Part shown: positions 39,727-49,622 of the stretch, in pieces | Numbering within the stretch: position 1 is the stretch's first letter | Layout: every line of letters starts with the position of its first letter | From: Planctomycetaceae bacterium | GTDB taxonomy: Bacteria > Planctomycetota > Planctomycetia > Planctomycetales > Planctomycetaceae | NCBI GenBank assembly: GCA_002726205.1 | Contig: PBSL01000043.1 | Location: forward strand, 1-64,000 | Direction of reading: 5' to 3' | DNA: 64,000 nucleotides | The notes under the pieces: model-generated | Seen by the model: the letters and a program-made list of their open reading frames with translations, nothing else | Database searches by the model: none | Told to the model about the DNA's origin: nothing | Program-made: the position numbers and the translations under genes

Positions 39727-41430
39727 GTGCTGGCCGGACCGATTTTCAGCCGTGAGGCCGCGACGGCGCCGCGCCAATTGCGGCATTACCTGGTCCGTTC
39801 CGGATACGTGGCCGCGTTGTTCGTGTTGATGTACACCGCGGCCCAGGCCGTCTTCGGCTGGCAGCAGGTCCACAACGTCGGTGACGTCGCCCGTTTCGGG
39901 AGCCTGGTATTCCAGATCTTCTCGCTCGTACAACTCTCGCTCGTCCTTTTCTTCGCACTCCTGTTCTGCGCCAGCAGCGTGGCCCAGGAAAAGGACCGTC
40001 GCACACTCGTGTTGCTGCTGATGACCGACCTGAAATCCCACGAGCTGGTGCTCGGCAAGCTCTGCTCAAGCCTGCTGATCGTGTTGGTGCTGATCGGGAC
40101 ATCGGCCCCGGTGTTCTTCCTGGTTCATTTACTTGGTGGAGTTGCCTGGGAACAGGTCGCCTGGATGCTGGCCCTGTGCGTCGCCGTCGCATTTGCCGCC
40201 GCCGGTTGGGGCGGGCTGGTGGCCTTCTGGCGCGAAAAGACCTTTCAGACACTGGCGATCAGCGTCCTGGGCGTCGTCGGTTTTCTTGGTGTGGTCGAGG
40301 CATTGCGTACGGTGGCCGGCCTTTCCTGGGTGTCGACACTGAACCCGTACCGGGCACTGCTGGTGATCCTCGATCCGTTCGCCCGCAATGGAGGCGAGAT
40401 CGCTGGGCAGTCGGTCGCGGCACTGACGGCCCTCGGCGGAATCCTGATCATGCTGACGGTGTGGCGACTGCGGATCTGGAACCCGTCACGGACCAACTAC
40501 CTGCAGCCCGAGGAGTCAACCGACGAGGTTTCCGGGGTGTCCCGCGTTCGGCATCGACGGATCTGGAGCAACCCGGTTATCTGGCGCGAGATCCGGACAC
40601 GGGCCTATGGTCGCAGGGTCCAGGCAATCAAGGCAGCCTACCTGCTGCTGGCCGGTTTTGCCGTCTATCTCCTGACCGGGACCAGGCCCGGTGACGGCCT
40701 GCTGATGAACATGATCACGCCCGGGGGATTCGCATTTGCCGGGTTGTCGCTGCTGAGTCTCCTGCTGATCAACGCTCAGGCCGTCACGGCCCTGACCAAC
40801 GAACGCGACGGGAAAACGCTCGAACTGCTGATGGCCACTGACATTTCGGCCCGCGAGTTCATCTACGGCAAGCTGGGTGGAATCGCTTTCAACACCCGGG
40901 AGCTGATCGTCGTGCCCCTGGGACTGGTCGCCTGGCAGGCCACCCGCAACGTGCTGTTGTGGGAGGAATTCGTCTACGTGCTGGTCGGTTTCGCCACGCT
41001 GGTCTTCTTTGCCGCGATGCTCGGACTGCACTCGGGCCTCACGTTCGAGAGTTCCCGGGCCGCGATCGCCAACAGTCTGGGAACGCTGTTTTTCCTGTTC
41101 ATCGGCATCTTCATTTTCCTGATGCTCCTGGTGGAAACCAGTGGATCGTTCGCGTCACAACTGCTGAGTTTCATCGTCTTTATCGGCCTGGGAGGTATCG
41201 GGCTGTGGGCCTCCCTGACCCACAAGAACCCCTCGGCCGCACTGACCCTGGCGGCTGGTTGGCTGCCGTTTGTGACGTTCTACTGCATCACCGAATTTCT
41301 GCGGGGAGGAAGCCTCAGCGTGTGCCTGGCGATCGTGTCGATCTACGGATTCACGACACTGGCAATGCTCGTCCCCGCCGTCAGCACATTCGACGTGACG
41401 CTGGATCAACCGACCATCGGCAAGAGCTGA
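39727..41430 (+). CDS. ABC-2 type transport permease (two-module)
   Basis: A 567-residue integral membrane protein with about twelve predicted segments in two similar halves. Both halves have the ABC-2 permease pattern in which an E-K/R-D-x-x-T-L-x-L-L/M-x-T-D segment precedes a YGKL/GKL patch (VAQEKDRRTLVLLLMTDL at about 75-92; TNERDGKTLELLMATDI at about 357-373). This is the form of permeases for drug, polysaccharide or sodium export, but the ATPase partner is absent here. The start is GTG with a GGAGGAAAG site just upstream. Co-transcribed with moaC and CNNM genes. Confidence 0.85.
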   Translation: MLAGPIFSREAATAPRQLRHYLVRSGYVAALFVLMYTAAQAVFGWQQVHNVGDVARFGSLVFQIFSLVQLSLVLFFALLFCASSVAQEKDRRTLVLLLMTDLKSHELVLGKLCSSLLIVLVLIGTSAPVFFLVHLLGGVAWEQVAWMLALCVAVAFAAAGWGGLVAFWREKTFQTLAISVLGVVGFLGVVEALRTVAGLSWVSTLNPYRALLVILDPFARNGGEIAGQSVAALTALGGILIMLTVWRLRIWNPSRTNYLQPEESTDEVSGVSRVRHRRIWSNPVIWREIRTRAYGRRVQAIKAAYLLLAGFAVYLLTGTRPGDGLLMNMITPGGFAFAGLSLLSLLLINAQAVTALTNERDGKTLELLMATDISAREFIYGKLGGIAFNTRELIVVPLGLVAWQATRNVLLWEEFVYVLVGFATLVFFAAMLGLHSGLTFESSRAAIANSLGTLFFLFIGIFIFLMLLVETSGSFASQLLSFIVFIGLGGIGLWASLTHKNPSAALTLAAGWLPFVTFYCITEFLRGGSLSVCLAIVSIYGFTTLAMLVPAVSTFDVTLDQPTIGKS

Positions 41431-41451
41431 CACCAGTCAGGAAGGACAGCG

Positions 41452-42732
41452 GTGCAGGAAATCTGGTTGCCCGGCTGCCTGGCGATGACCGGACTGATTC
41501 TGGCCAGTGGTTTCTTTTCGTCGAGCGAAACGGCCCTGTTCTTCCTGTCCCGCGAGGACCTGCGCGCGTTCCGCGTCGGTCGCCGCCGACAGCAACTCGT
41601 CACCCGGTTGCTGGCCGATCCCGATCGCCTGTTGACGGCAGTGCTGTTCTGGAACCTGCTGATCAACCTGACGTTTTTCTCCGTCAGCATTGTCCTCGCC
41701 GGAAAGCTCTCCGAAGGCAATCCCGTCACGGCGGCAGCCTTTTCGCTGAGCAGCGTCGTCGTCATCATTCTCTTTGGCGAGGTCCTTCCCAAGAGCATCG
41801 CGGTCCTGTTCCGGCGACGCTTGGCCCTGTGGCTGGCCTGGCCCCTGACCATCGCTGTGCGGGTCTTCGACCCACTGGCACCGGCGTTCCTGGCCATCAC
41901 CAAGCTGCTTCACCGGGCCTTCTGGCCTCACGTGATCGACGAACCGACACTCGACGCCGAGGACCTGGAACAGGCGGTGGAGAATTCCGAGCGGACGACG
42001 GAGGTGATTCGCCAGGAACGACAAGTCCTGCACAACATCCTCGATCTCGGTGAAATCTCGGTCGAGGAAGTCATGCGACCGCGAGGAACCTGGACCACGG
42101 CAACGGTGCCGGTCCGTCTTTCAGACCTCGATGCGACGGCAATCGAAACCGGCTTCGTGGTCCTGAGCAATGGTGACGACGCCGTCGAGAAGGTCATCCC
42201 GCTTGACCACCGCTCGACCCTGACACAGGAACACCTTGAACAACTCAGCGAGGACGTGATCCCGGTTCCCTGGTGTGCCAACCTGGCATTCGTACTGCAG
42301 AGAATGCGCGAGACGTTTGCGGGTGTTGCGAGTGTGGTCAACGAGTACGGCGAGACGATCGGGGTTGTCACCTACGATGATATCCTGGACACGATTCTCT
42401 CACCGGAACCGAGCCGGGCCCGTCGGTTGTTGAGACGCGAACCGGTCCAGGATCTGGGGGACGGGAAGTACGAGGTCGAGGCCCTGACGACTCTGCGATA
42501 CCTGGCGAAACGACTCAATGTCGAATTCGAACCCGACCCCGAACGGCAAGTGACCGTCGGCGGCTTGTTGCAGGAACAACTCGAACGGATGCCGGTCGTG
42601 GGAGATGAGTGCATCTGGCAGGGCTACCGGATCCGGGTGATGGAAACCTCTGGACGCGGGCCTCGCAAGGTGGTCGTCGCGCCGCAGCAGGGCCTGACCG
42701 ACCCGGCGTCACCGGGAGGGTCACCGGCATGA
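41452..42732 (+). CDS. CNNM/CorC-family membrane protein (first of two)
   Basis: A 426-residue CNNM-type protein, a family implicated in divalent-cation (Mg2+/Co2+) transport. An N-terminal DUF21 membrane domain with SSSETALFFLSREDLRAF is followed by a cytosolic CBS pair (about 195-325, including EVMRPRGTWTT and NEYGETIGVVTYDDIL) and a C-terminal CorC-type domain. The start is GTG with a GGAAGG site. The stop overlaps the next CNNM gene. The two are paralogues and may form a hetero-oligomer. Confidence 0.9.
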   Translation: MQEIWLPGCLAMTGLILASGFFSSSETALFFLSREDLRAFRVGRRRQQLVTRLLADPDRLLTAVLFWNLLINLTFFSVSIVLAGKLSEGNPVTAAAFSLSSVVVIILFGEVLPKSIAVLFRRRLALWLAWPLTIAVRVFDPLAPAFLAITKLLHRAFWPHVIDEPTLDAEDLEQAVENSERTTEVIRQERQVLHNILDLGEISVEEVMRPRGTWTTATVPVRLSDLDATAIETGFVVLSNGDDAVEKVIPLDHRSTLTQEHLEQLSEDVIPVPWCANLAFVLQRMRETFAGVASVVNEYGETIGVVTYDDILDTILSPEPSRARRLLRREPVQDLGDGKYEVEALTTLRYLAKRLNVEFEPDPERQVTVGGLLQEQLERMPVVGDECIWQGYRIRVMETSGRGPRKVVVAPQQGLTDPASPGGSPA

Positions 42733-43712
42733 TGATCGTCACAGCGATCTTGATCTTCCTGGTCGGCCTCTGGCTCTCGGCCTTTTTCAGCGGCTCGGAA
42801 ACCGGGTTTTACCGGATCAGTTTCGTGCGACTGAGCATCGACGCGCACGCGGGGGACCGAACCGCCGAACGCATCCTGTGGTTCGCACGCCACCCAACCG
42901 CCTTCGTCGCCACCACTCTCGTCGGCAACAACCTTGCCAACTTTCTGACCACCCTCGGCATCTCGCTGGCCGTCACCGCGGCGGCAACATCCAACAGTAA
43001 CTCAGCGGGATGGACAATCGCCACCACGTTGTTCGTTTCGCCAATCGTATTCATCTTCGGTGAACTGATGCCCAAGAATCTCTTTCTCCGATCGCCACAA
43101 TACCGCCTGCTCCGCAATGCCTCGCTGTTTCGCTCGTTCTACTACCTGTTCGCCCCACTCAGTTTTCCCCTGATCCTGATCACCCGCTGGCTCGAACGCC
43201 TGGCTCCTCCCGACCAGCAATCCACCACGCTGGTCCTCGGCCGCAAGCGGCTCGTGCAGGTGCTTGCCGAAGGCCACGAGCAGGGCCTGCTCAGCGACAT
43301 CCAGGATCGACTGGTCAATGGCCTGCTCAACACGGCCGCCGATCCCGTCGATGCCAGCCTGGTGCTGCAGCACCGCGTGCTGGGATTGCCCGAAACCTCC
43401 TCCCGCGACGATCTGCTCGCACACGCACGCCGGTACGGACTGACCGAGGTCGCCATCCACAGGGACGGCCAGCCGGGCGAGTGGTTCGGCTGCCTGCGCG
43501 TGGTGGATCTGGCGATTCGCGACGAACCGCTCAACGGCTTGATCATCGAGTTGCCAATCGTGCCGTCGGACAGCAGCCGCCTGGAAGCACTGCTGATCCT
43601 CAACGAAGCCACCGCACCGCTGGGTGTCGTCAGCGGAGATGGCCAAACACGAGGACTGGTAAGCCGAAGACAACTGACCGAGCAACTGGTCCAACCGCAG
43701 GCTCCAGCATGA
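42729..43712 (+). CDS. CNNM/CorC-family membrane protein (second, short)
   Basis: A 327-residue CNNM-type protein: a DUF21 membrane domain (FSGSETGFYRISFVRLSID, GELMPKNLFL), then a CBS-like region. It lacks the C-terminal CorC domain seen in its upstream paralogue, and its CBS part looks reduced (for example LGVVSGDGQTRGLVSRRQL). It starts within the upstream stop codon (ATGA) and its own stop overlaps the next gene. It probably pairs with the first CNNM protein. Confidence 0.88.
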   Translation: MMIVTAILIFLVGLWLSAFFSGSETGFYRISFVRLSIDAHAGDRTAERILWFARHPTAFVATTLVGNNLANFLTTLGISLAVTAAATSNSNSAGWTIATTLFVSPIVFIFGELMPKNLFLRSPQYRLLRNASLFRSFYYLFAPLSFPLILITRWLERLAPPDQQSTTLVLGRKRLVQVLAEGHEQGLLSDIQDRLVNGLLNTAADPVDASLVLQHRVLGLPETSSRDDLLAHARRYGLTEVAIHRDGQPGEWFGCLRVVDLAIRDEPLNGLIIELPIVPSDSSRLEALLILNEATAPLGVVSGDGQTRGLVSRRQLTEQLVQPQAPA

Positions 43713-44425
43713 CCTCGGCCCGCCACTGTCCCCGGGGACACCCGGTGCCGACGGAACTCGAAAACTGCCCGGTCTGTGGAGAGACTCCAGCTGAAGAAAC
43801 CGCCCGCGCAGGTCACAGCTTGTGGGACGTGATGAAACAGGCGGACTCGAGCGGCGATCCGGACCAGGAAACCGTCGCACCCCCCGTCGGGGACAGAGAC
43901 GAACCTCTCGACGAACCCGACACGGTCGCTGATGAGCCTCGCCCACGCGGACTCTGGGAAGTCATGCAAAAATCATCGCCGACGGTCTCGCCGTTGAGCG
44001 AACCCATCGAACTTGATGATCTCGTCAAGTCCCATGCCGAATCCCCACCCGGTCCGGAAACCGACCAGGACATCGACGACGGGCAAGACGAGGAAACCGC
44101 GGAACCGAAGGGGCCCGACAAGGACGAAGACGGCAAGAACGACTGGGCCGGAAAGCCGGCTGATCGATCGAGACGTTGTCGGGCAAGCCTGATCCTGGGC
44201 GTGTTGGCAATGCTGCTGGCGGGTGTCGGCCTGCTGCCACCGGAATTCTGGACACGGCTGCCGGCACTGTTCGCCGGCCTGGCGGCTGTCTACACGGGCC
44301 TGGTGGGGATCGATGAAATCCGGTCGGCGTCCCGACCGGCCACCGGTCGCCTCGAAGCGATCTCCGGCATCGGTTTGGGCACGCTCGGGATGTTCCTCAC
44401 CCGGATCCTCGACGCCTTGCTCTAG
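43709..44425 (+). CDS. Zinc-ribbon protein with acidic linker and C-terminal membrane helices
   Basis: A 238-residue protein. The N-terminus has a four-ligand zinc-ribbon-like motif (CPRGH at 7-11 and CPVCG at 20-24). A long Asp/Glu/Pro-rich disordered region follows (about 30-145), containing two similar short blocks (HSLWDVMKQADSS and RGLWEVMQKSSPT). Two or three hydrophobic helices close the protein (about 160-236). Function unknown. It overlaps the second CNNM gene (ATGA), so it is likely a partner or regulator of those transporters. The duplicated LW-x-VMQ block may be a linear binding motif. Confidence 0.7.
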   Translation: MTSARHCPRGHPVPTELENCPVCGETPAEETARAGHSLWDVMKQADSSGDPDQETVAPPVGDRDEPLDEPDTVADEPRPRGLWEVMQKSSPTVSPLSEPIELDDLVKSHAESPPGPETDQDIDDGQDEETAEPKGPDKDEDGKNDWAGKPADRSRRCRASLILGVLAMLLAGVGLLPPEFWTRLPALFAGLAAVYTGLVGIDEIRSASRPATGRLEAISGIGLGTLGMFLTRILDALL

Positions 44426-44566
44426 ATTCTCGCCGAGGCGGTCTTGACCCGCTGACAGGGAATCAACTACAAGCCCGCCTCACTCGACGCGGTTGCCGCT
44501 TACGCCTCCGCGACCTCACTCAACAACTCCCCCCGTCACAACCTGGCCCGTGGTAGGAATGTGCCC

Positions 44567-45556
44567 ATGTCTTTCAACATGATCCGTCCGGTTTGCGCTT
44601 TCGCTTCGCTGTTGGTTCTCTTCGGTGGAGAGGCCCGGGCCCAGTTTCTGCCCGGTGCCGGTTCCTGTTACTGCCTGCAACCGGTCACCCAGACGTATTA
44701 CCAGACCATGCCCGTGACCGAGTACCGGCAGGTCGTGCAAACGGTGCGACGCCCGGTGGTCGAAACCAAGTATGTCGACCAGGCGGTGACCGAATATCGC
44801 CCCGTGACCGAGACCAAGACGGTCGACGTTCCAACCGTCAGCTACCAGGCGGTGACCAACTACCAAACCGTCCAGCGTCCGGCCGGACAATGGGTAACCC
44901 GCTTTCACTACACCTCACGAGTTTCACCCTGCCAGTACGACAGCCGGCCGGACATATTCGGCCTGATCAACCGCACCGCCTACGCCCTGCGGCAGGCGTT
45001 TACTCCCAGCGTGATTGCCAGCCGGGAGTACGTTGGTGGAGTGGTCACCCAGCAAGTGCCCGTCACGCAATCAGTTGCCGTCCCGGGCACCCGCCAGGTT
45101 TCCTACAACGTCACGCGAATGGTCGCGCAAACATCGACCCGCAAGGTCGCTGTGAACTCGGTTCGTTATGTCGACCAGCAGGTCACGATGTTGCGACCGG
45201 TGACGGTAATGAGAAACATCCCCGTCGGAACCCGCACCGTCTACTCCTATTCACCTTACCTGGCCGGCGGCACACGAACCGTGCTGCTGCCAACGCCGGG
45301 TACGATCAGCAGCCCCCGCAGTGCAACGAAGCCTCGTCGCTTTGACGCCGGCGAAGCCGAACCGTCCCGGTCGGCTACCGGGAGCGATGACAATCGTACG
45401 TCGTTGCAGACCACGCCTACCGGCGGAGTCACGGTTCAACGCCTGCCGTCGGCCGTGCTGGTCAACGGATGGCGTACCCGCCGAATTGCGTCGCGGACGA
45501 CCGCAACGGGACCGCAACTGGTTTTCCCCGGCGTCCGGGTCGCCGACAACCAGTAG
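44567..45556 (+). CDS. Secreted Val/Thr/Tyr-repeat hypothetical protein
   Basis: A 329-residue exported protein. The signal peptide (MIRPVCAFASLLVLFGGEARA) starts a few residues after the ATG chosen at 44567, where an AGGA lies nine bases upstream. A repeat-rich region dominated by Tyr/Val/Thr/Pro/Glu follows: units like PVTEYRQVVQTVRRPVVETK and YQAVTNYQTVQRP recur. A second basic/Tyr-rich part has similar repeats (TRKVAVNSVRYVDQQVTML). Repeat proteins of this type are common in planctomycete secretomes and may be structural envelope proteins, but the role is unknown. A terminator lies about 100 bp downstream. Confidence 0.72.
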   Translation: MSFNMIRPVCAFASLLVLFGGEARAQFLPGAGSCYCLQPVTQTYYQTMPVTEYRQVVQTVRRPVVETKYVDQAVTEYRPVTETKTVDVPTVSYQAVTNYQTVQRPAGQWVTRFHYTSRVSPCQYDSRPDIFGLINRTAYALRQAFTPSVIASREYVGGVVTQQVPVTQSVAVPGTRQVSYNVTRMVAQTSTRKVAVNSVRYVDQQVTMLRPVTVMRNIPVGTRTVYSYSPYLAGGTRTVLLPTPGTISSPRSATKPRRFDAGEAEPSRSATGSDDNRTSLQTTPTGGVTVQRLPSAVLVNGWRTRRIASRTTATGPQLVFPGVRVADNQ

Positions 45557-45653
45557 GCTCTTCCCAGTGCCTTGGCACTGCGTGCAGTACACGCTTCCCG
45601 GGATGTTCCCATTCCGGCTGGTGTGAAACCCTCGAGGGTTTGCGCCCCCCCGC

Positions 45654-45685
45654 GGCACCGGCATCATGCCGGTGCCCATTTTTTT
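45654..45685 (+). terminator. Rho-independent terminator
   Basis: A 9-bp stem (GGCACCGGC, five-base loop, GCCGGTGCC), two bases, then seven T. It terminates the plus-strand repeat-protein transcript between two convergent genes. On the other strand no T-run follows, so it is not bidirectional. Confidence 0.85.
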
Positions 45686-45718
45686 GGCAATCCGCAGAGG
45701 GAACAGAACCAACCCCCG

Positions 45719-47413
45719 CTAGCCGGCAGTCGGCGACTGTTTCTTCAGTTTCGCCCACTGATCCCGCAGCGTGACGGTACGGTTGAAAACCGGCCGGTCG
45801 GACGTGCTGTCATCATCGACGCAAAAATATCCGAGCCGCTCGAACTGGAACCGGTCTCCAACGTCGGTCTCTCCGAGCGAGCGTTCGAGACAGCATCCCT
45901 GGAGCGTCTCGAGCGATCCGGGGTTGAGGTGCCTGGTCCATTCCTCGTCGGCAGCAATCGTCGCCGGGTCCGACTCCAGGAACAGGTGATCGTACAACCG
46001 CACCTCCGCCGTCACGGCCTGTTCGGCTGAAACCCAGTGAATGGTCGACTTGACCTTGCGACCATCTGGTGCCGAACCACCACGTGTTTGGGGATCGTAG
46101 GTACACCTGAGTTCGATCACCTCGCCCGAGTCGTCCTTGACCACATCCCGGCACGTCACGAAGTAGGCGTAGCGGAAGCGGACTTCTCTTCCGGGTGCCA
46201 GGCGGTAGAACTTCTTGGGTGGATCCTCGAGAAAATCGTCCCGCTCGATGAACAGTTCTCGAGTAAACGGTACCGACCGGGTTCCGGCCGATTCGTCCTC
46301 GGGATTGTTGATCGCTTCGAGTTCCTCCATCTCTCCTTCCGGGTAGTTCTCGATCACCACCTTCAGAGGTTTCAACACGGCCATCCGTCGCTGGGACCGT
46401 CTGTTGAGATCATCGCGGAGGCAATGTTCCAACAGGGCAATCTCGGTGACCCCGTCGAACTTGGTCACGCCGATTCGACGACAGAACTCGCGAATCGCCT
46501 CGGGAGTGTATCCGCGTCGGCGCAGTCCGCGGATCGTCGGCATCCGCGGATCGTCCCAGCCCGACATCAGGCCGTCGTTGACCAGTTGCAGCAACCGCCG
46601 CTTGCTCATCACCGTGTGGGTCAGTCCCAGTCGAGCGAACTCGGTTTGCTCGGGAACATAGATCCCCAATTCACGGATGTACCAGTCATAGAGCCGTCGG
46701 TTGTTCTCGAACTCGAGGGTACAGATCGAATGGGTCACACCTTCGATCGAATCCGACTGGCCATGGGTGAAGTCATACATCGGGTACACGCACCAGTCGT
46801 CACCCTGCCGGTAGTGCTCGGCGTGACGGATCCGGTACATGATCGGATCGCGCATGATCAGGTGCTTTGATTCCATGTCGATCTTCGCCCTCAACACCTG
46901 CTCGCCATCGGCAAACTCACCAGCTCTCATCCTCGCAAACAGGTCCAGATTTTCCTCGACGGTCCGCTCACGGTACGGGCTGTCGATTCCCAGTTCCGTC
47001 AGCGTGCCTCGACCCTGCCGGATTTCCTCGATCGTCTGGCTGTCGACATAGGCCTTCCCGGCGGTGATCAGTTGCACGGCCCAGTCGTGCAACTGATCGA
47101 AATAGTCCGACGCGTAGCGAACCTCGCCGTGCCATTTGAATCCCAGCCAGTCGATATCATCCTGGATCGCCTGGACGAAATTGACGTCCTCCTTGGTCGG
47201 ATCGGTGTCGTCCATTCTCAGGTGGCACACCCCCCCGTATTCCTCGGCAATCCCGAAGTTCAGGCAGATTGACTTTGCGTGCCCGATATGGAGAAAACCG
47301 TTGGGCTCGGGAGGAAACCGCGTGACGACCCGGCCGTCAAACTTCCCCGACGCGTTGTCGGTTTCGACCTTCTGCCGCACAAAATCGACCGAGCCACTCT
47401 CCTGGTCGTTCAT
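45719..47413 (-). CDS. glnS: Glutaminyl-tRNA synthetase
   Basis: A 564-residue class I aminoacyl-tRNA synthetase charging tRNA-Gln. The HIGH box (FLHIGHAKS, His42-His45) and the KMSKS variant [10 protein letters not shown] are present, along with the PPEPNGF segment specific to GlnRS and the C-terminal beta-barrel anticodon domains. The length is typical. GlnS is patchy in bacteria outside gammaproteobacteria; its presence means Gln-tRNA can be made directly instead of by GatCAB. It follows gltX by 55 bp on the same strand. A tRNA-Gln gene sits about 8 kb away. Confidence 0.96.
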   Translation of the reverse strand: MNDQESGSVDFVRQKVETDNASGKFDGRVVTRFPPEPNGFLHIGHAKSICLNFGIAEEYGGVCHLRMDDTDPTKEDVNFVQAIQDDIDWLGFKWHGEVRYASDYFDQLHDWAVQLITAGKAYVDSQTIEEIRQGRGTLTELGIDSPYRERTVEENLDLFARMRAGEFADGEQVLRAKIDMESKHLIMRDPIMYRIRHAEHYRQGDDWCVYPMYDFTHGQSDSIEGVTHSICTLEFENNRRLYDWYIRELGIYVPEQTEFARLGLTHTVMSKRRLLQLVNDGLMSGWDDPRMPTIRGLRRRGYTPEAIREFCRRIGVTKFDGVTEIALLEHCLRDDLNRRSQRRMAVLKPLKVVIENYPEGEMEELEAINNPEDESAGTRSVPFTRELFIERDDFLEDPPKKFYRLAPGREVRFRYAYFVTCRDVVKDDSGEVIELRCTYDPQTRGGSAPDGRKVKSTIHWVSAEQAVTAEVRLYDHLFLESDPATIAADEEWTRHLNPGSLETLQGCCLERSLGETDVGDRFQFERLGYFCVDDDSTSDRPVFNRTVTLRDQWAKLKKQSPTAG

Positions 47414-47468
47414 CGTCCCGTCCCCTGGTCAGGTCTTGGTATTCTCGAATCCGTCTTGAACCGGGTCG

Positions 47469-49067
47469 TCAGCTCGGATCGGCCACGGTCGCCGACCCGC
47501 CGATGCTCCCGCACAGCAACAGCGCCCGGTCGATCCGCGCCAGCACGCTCTCTGGTCCCAGCAGTTCCAGGCACTCGAACATCCCGATCCCCGACGACTT
47601 GCCGGTAACAGCCACCCGCACCGCGTGAATGATCTGCCCGATCTTCAGGTCCCGCTCCTCGACCCAGCCTTTCATCAGGATCTCGAGTTCCCCCGCATCG
47701 AACCGCTCGGCCGCCGCCAGGCACTCGCGGAACGCCGCGAGCAGTTCGGGAACACCTTCCTTCCGCAACCGTTTCTTGACCGCCCGCTCGTCGAACACCA
47801 TCACGTCATCGGCAACGAAGAACTCGTCGAATTCCAGCACGTCGCTGTAGACTTTCAGGCGTTCCCCCATCGCGACGACCAGGCGACCGACGAAATCCCG
47901 GACCGACGGATCAGCAACATCTTCAACCAGGCCCGCATCGCCCAGGTAGCCCAGGCACCGTTCGAGCCGTTCGTCGGCAGGACGTTGTGTCATCCAGTGA
48001 GCCTGCAGGCTGGCCAGCTTGTCGATGTCGAGACCGGCAGGACTCTTGACCACCCGTTCCAGCGTGAACGCCTCGGTGATCGTCTCCCTGGACATGATCT
48101 CGGTCCTGTCGTCGAGTGACCAACCCAGTCGCGCCAGCGCATTGAACACCGCCTCGGGCAGGTACCCCATCACGTCGTAGTACTCGACCATCACCGGATC
48201 CGGCCGCCCGTCGCCGCCGCGTCCTATCCGCGGCAACACCGCGTCAGCGGACTCGAACAGCCGGCGAAACTGCGGGTTGTTGCGGTACTTCTCGAGTTTC
48301 CTCTTGCTCAACTTCTCCTGGGTTCCCGGGGCAGCCACGTAGGGCACGTGGGCAAACGTCGGCAAGACATGGCCGAGCGCTTCGTGCAGCAGGACCTGCA
48401 CCGGTGTATTCGACAGGTGTTCTTCGGCACGGATGACGTGCGAAATCTCCATCCCGGCATCATCGACGACGGTGGCAAAATTGTAGAGCGGCGACCCGTC
48501 ACCACGCAGGATCACGGGATCGGGAATCAGCCCGCCGTCCCATTCGACGCGGCCCCTCACGACGTCGTCAATCACGACGCTTCGATCCCGGGGAACCAGG
48601 AAGCGGACGACGTGAGGCTGTCCTGCCTCGAGCCATTCGGCAATCCGGTCGTCGTCGATTTCCAGCGAACGTCTCGTCCCCAGGAACGTCCGCCCGTCCG
48701 CCTCGGCTTCGTCGCGCGCTGCCCGGATCTGCTCGGGCGTCTCGAAACACCGGTAGGCCTTGCCCTCGGCCAGCAACCGTTGCACCGCCTCGGTGTACAG
48801 GGCACCGCGTTGACTCTGGAAATACGGGCCACAAGTCCCCCCGACCTCGGGTCCCTCATCCCAGTCGAGTTCGAGCCAGCGGAAGGCGTCGAGAATCGGA
48901 GCCAGCGCCGACTCGACGTTCCGTTCCCGGTCGGTGTCATCGATCCTGAGAACGAACCGGCCCCCGTGGTGCCGGGCAAACAACCAGTTGAACAACGCCG
49001 TCCGCATGCCACCGATGTGCATGTAGCCGGTCGGGCTGGGTGCAAAACGGGTGCGGATCGCGGACAT
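47469..49067 (-). CDS. gltX: Glutamyl-tRNA synthetase
   Basis: A 532-residue class I synthetase charging tRNA-Glu. The HIGH-type box is MHIGG near residue 17-20 and the KMSKS loop is KLSKRKLEKY. FAPSPTGYMHIGGMRTALFNWL and LRIDDTDRERN are standard. The C-terminal half is the helical anticodon domain. Whether it is discriminating or also misacylates tRNA-Gln is not visible, but a dedicated GlnS follows. It is the first gene of the gltX-glnS pair. A large plus-strand open frame over this gene is an artefact. Confidence 0.96.
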   Translation of the reverse strand: MSAIRTRFAPSPTGYMHIGGMRTALFNWLFARHHGGRFVLRIDDTDRERNVESALAPILDAFRWLELDWDEGPEVGGTCGPYFQSQRGALYTEAVQRLLAEGKAYRCFETPEQIRAARDEAEADGRTFLGTRRSLEIDDDRIAEWLEAGQPHVVRFLVPRDRSVVIDDVVRGRVEWDGGLIPDPVILRGDGSPLYNFATVVDDAGMEISHVIRAEEHLSNTPVQVLLHEALGHVLPTFAHVPYVAAPGTQEKLSKRKLEKYRNNPQFRRLFESADAVLPRIGRGGDGRPDPVMVEYYDVMGYLPEAVFNALARLGWSLDDRTEIMSRETITEAFTLERVVKSPAGLDIDKLASLQAHWMTQRPADERLERCLGYLGDAGLVEDVADPSVRDFVGRLVVAMGERLKVYSDVLEFDEFFVADDVMVFDERAVKKRLRKEGVPELLAAFRECLAAAERFDAGELEILMKGWVEERDLKIGQIIHAVRVAVTGKSSGIGMFECLELLGPESVLARIDRALLLCGSIGGSATVADPS

Positions 49068-49124
49068 CGGCTGGTCTCGTGGATCGACGAAGCGATCGAT
49101 CTTAGGGCACCATTTGTGGGACGG

Positions 49125-49487
49125 TCAATCCGGCAACAACTCGATCGTCCAGAACTGATCCCCGGGCGAAAGCCTCAACCGGCACTGCCACCTGGTGCCT
49201 CGCACCTCGAGGATTCCCCCATCATCGACAAGCGATCTCACCGGTTCCACCGCGATCCAGTCCCCGGCATCCCAGCGGGTGACCGTCCCGCGATCCCCGC
49301 TGATCGGTCCCTCGTAGTCGAGATACTCGCGACGGTGATCCGGCAGTGGCTCGGCACGCCAACCGGTGCCTTCTCCCGGGTCATCCAGGATCCGCCAGGT
49401 CAACAACGGCGACCCTGCGTCGATTTCCAGCAGCAGGTCCCAGTGCTGGAAGGGGCGGTCGTGGGAGAGGATCACGAATCGGGACAC
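49125..49487 (-). CDS. Stand-alone LigD-type 3'-phosphoesterase domain
   Basis: A 120-residue protein matching the N-terminal phosphoesterase (PE) domain of LigD, which cleans 3' ends during end joining. His9 and His15 of HDRPFQHWD, Asp17 within it, and His51 and Tyr55 of HRREY correspond to the metal/phosphate ligands. The position of the conserved Arg two residues after the Asp is Leu (DLLLE). I chose the GTG at 49487 (VSRFVIL) since other family members begin here; an open frame runs 45 bp further to GTG at 49532. No LigD polymerase/ligase or Ku is in the window. It is divergent from glnA. Confidence 0.78.
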   Translation of the reverse strand: MSRFVILSHDRPFQHWDLLLEIDAGSPLLTWRILDDPGEGTGWRAEPLPDHRREYLDYEGPISGDRGTVTRWDAGDWIAVEPVRSLVDDGGILEVRGTRWQCRLRLSPGDQFWTIELLPD

Positions 49488-49622
49488 GAGGCGATCGGCC
49501 GGGAGCAGGAGAATGTGGAACACGATTTGCACACTTCAGACCACAGAAGTCAAGACCGTGCGAACCGCGAGACCACCAACCGCGAATCCTCGCTCCCCAT
49601 GCCCGATCTTCGGAACCGGCCC

